Shown in pieces: positions 6,418-6,459 of a stretch of 6,459 bases of DNA. Positions within the stretch are counted from its first letter, which is position 1. Every line of letters begins with the position of its first letter. The notes below the pieces were generated by a model that saw only the letters and a program-made list of their open reading frames with translations, was not told the origin of the DNA and did no database searches. The position numbers and the translations under genes were made by a program. This stretch comes from Crocinitomicaceae bacterium (GTDB taxonomy: Bacteria; Bacteroidota; Bacteroidia; Flavobacteriales_D; Crocinitomicaceae). The stretch is from positions 1 through 6,459 of the forward strand of contig WTIB01000145.1 of assembly GCA_011522905.1 (NCBI GenBank), read 5' to 3'.

Positions 6418-6459
6418 GTGAAAAAAATAAATTTAGAGAATCATTACAGAGAAATCATC
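6418..6459 (+). CDS. folE: Probable N-terminus of GTP cyclohydrolase I (3' truncated)
   Basis: A GTG start gives 14 codons reading (M)KKINLENHYREII before the window ends. The ENHYREII stretch resembles the first helix of bacterial FolE, which precedes the LIGEDPxREGL motif, but that motif lies outside the window. FolE would turn GTP into 7,8-dihydroneopterin triphosphate, the substrate of the PTPS encoded 33 bases upstream on the same strand, so the context fits well. An in-frame stop at 6397 and no ATG between it and the GTG favour GTG as start. An overlapping frame from the ATG at 6393 is also open to the edge but reads as unrecognisable polar sequence. The call rests on 14 residues and gene order. 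Confidence 0.55.
   Translation, partial: MKKINLENHYREII

Noticed and set aside
6393..6459. ATG-started frame running off the right edge
   Set aside because: Its product is polar and unrecognisable, while the overlapping GTG frame reads like the FolE N-terminus and fits the PTPS neighbour.

Overview
This AT-rich window carries six complete genes and probably two truncated ones at its edges. The product set, the TAnnTTTG promoter elements and the lack of Shine-Dalgarno sequences before the start codons point to a member of the Bacteroidota (Flavobacteriia or a close relative). No RNA genes, CRISPR arrays, insertion sequences or signs of recent transfer were seen. Nearly every base is coding; the gaps are about 90 to 115 bases or less.

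Left part, minus strand (3209 down to 95): an apparent three-gene operon. It encodes a cytoplasmic TPR solenoid protein, phosphosulfolactate synthase (ComA: sulfite plus phosphoenolpyruvate) and a seven-bladed WD40 propeller protein. The first two genes are 6 bases apart. The last two overlap by 29 bases, with the acidic ComA tail and the WD40 start codons written in the same bases. At the left edge a plus-strand reading frame ends at 98, and its stop codon overlaps the WD40 stop codon.

Middle: an FAD-dependent L-2-hydroxyglutarate oxidase gene (lhgO, minus strand, 4512 to 3301) is divergent from a plus-strand cluster. The 115-base gap between them holds a promoter-like element facing each way.

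Right part, plus strand: mtaB (radical-SAM methylthiotransferase for ms2t6A37 in tRNA), then a PTPS-family pterin gene whose TTG start overlaps the mtaB stop, then what looks like the first 14 codons of folE (GTP cyclohydrolase I). FolE makes dihydroneopterin triphosphate and PTPS acts on it, so the last two form a pterin module. The PTPS active-site spacing (C-x5-HGH) is that of biopterin-type PTPS-II enzymes rather than QueD. I found no wholly new system. The most useful points are the PTPS subtype, the shared near-leaderless promoter layout, the dual-coding overlap and the orphan comA.
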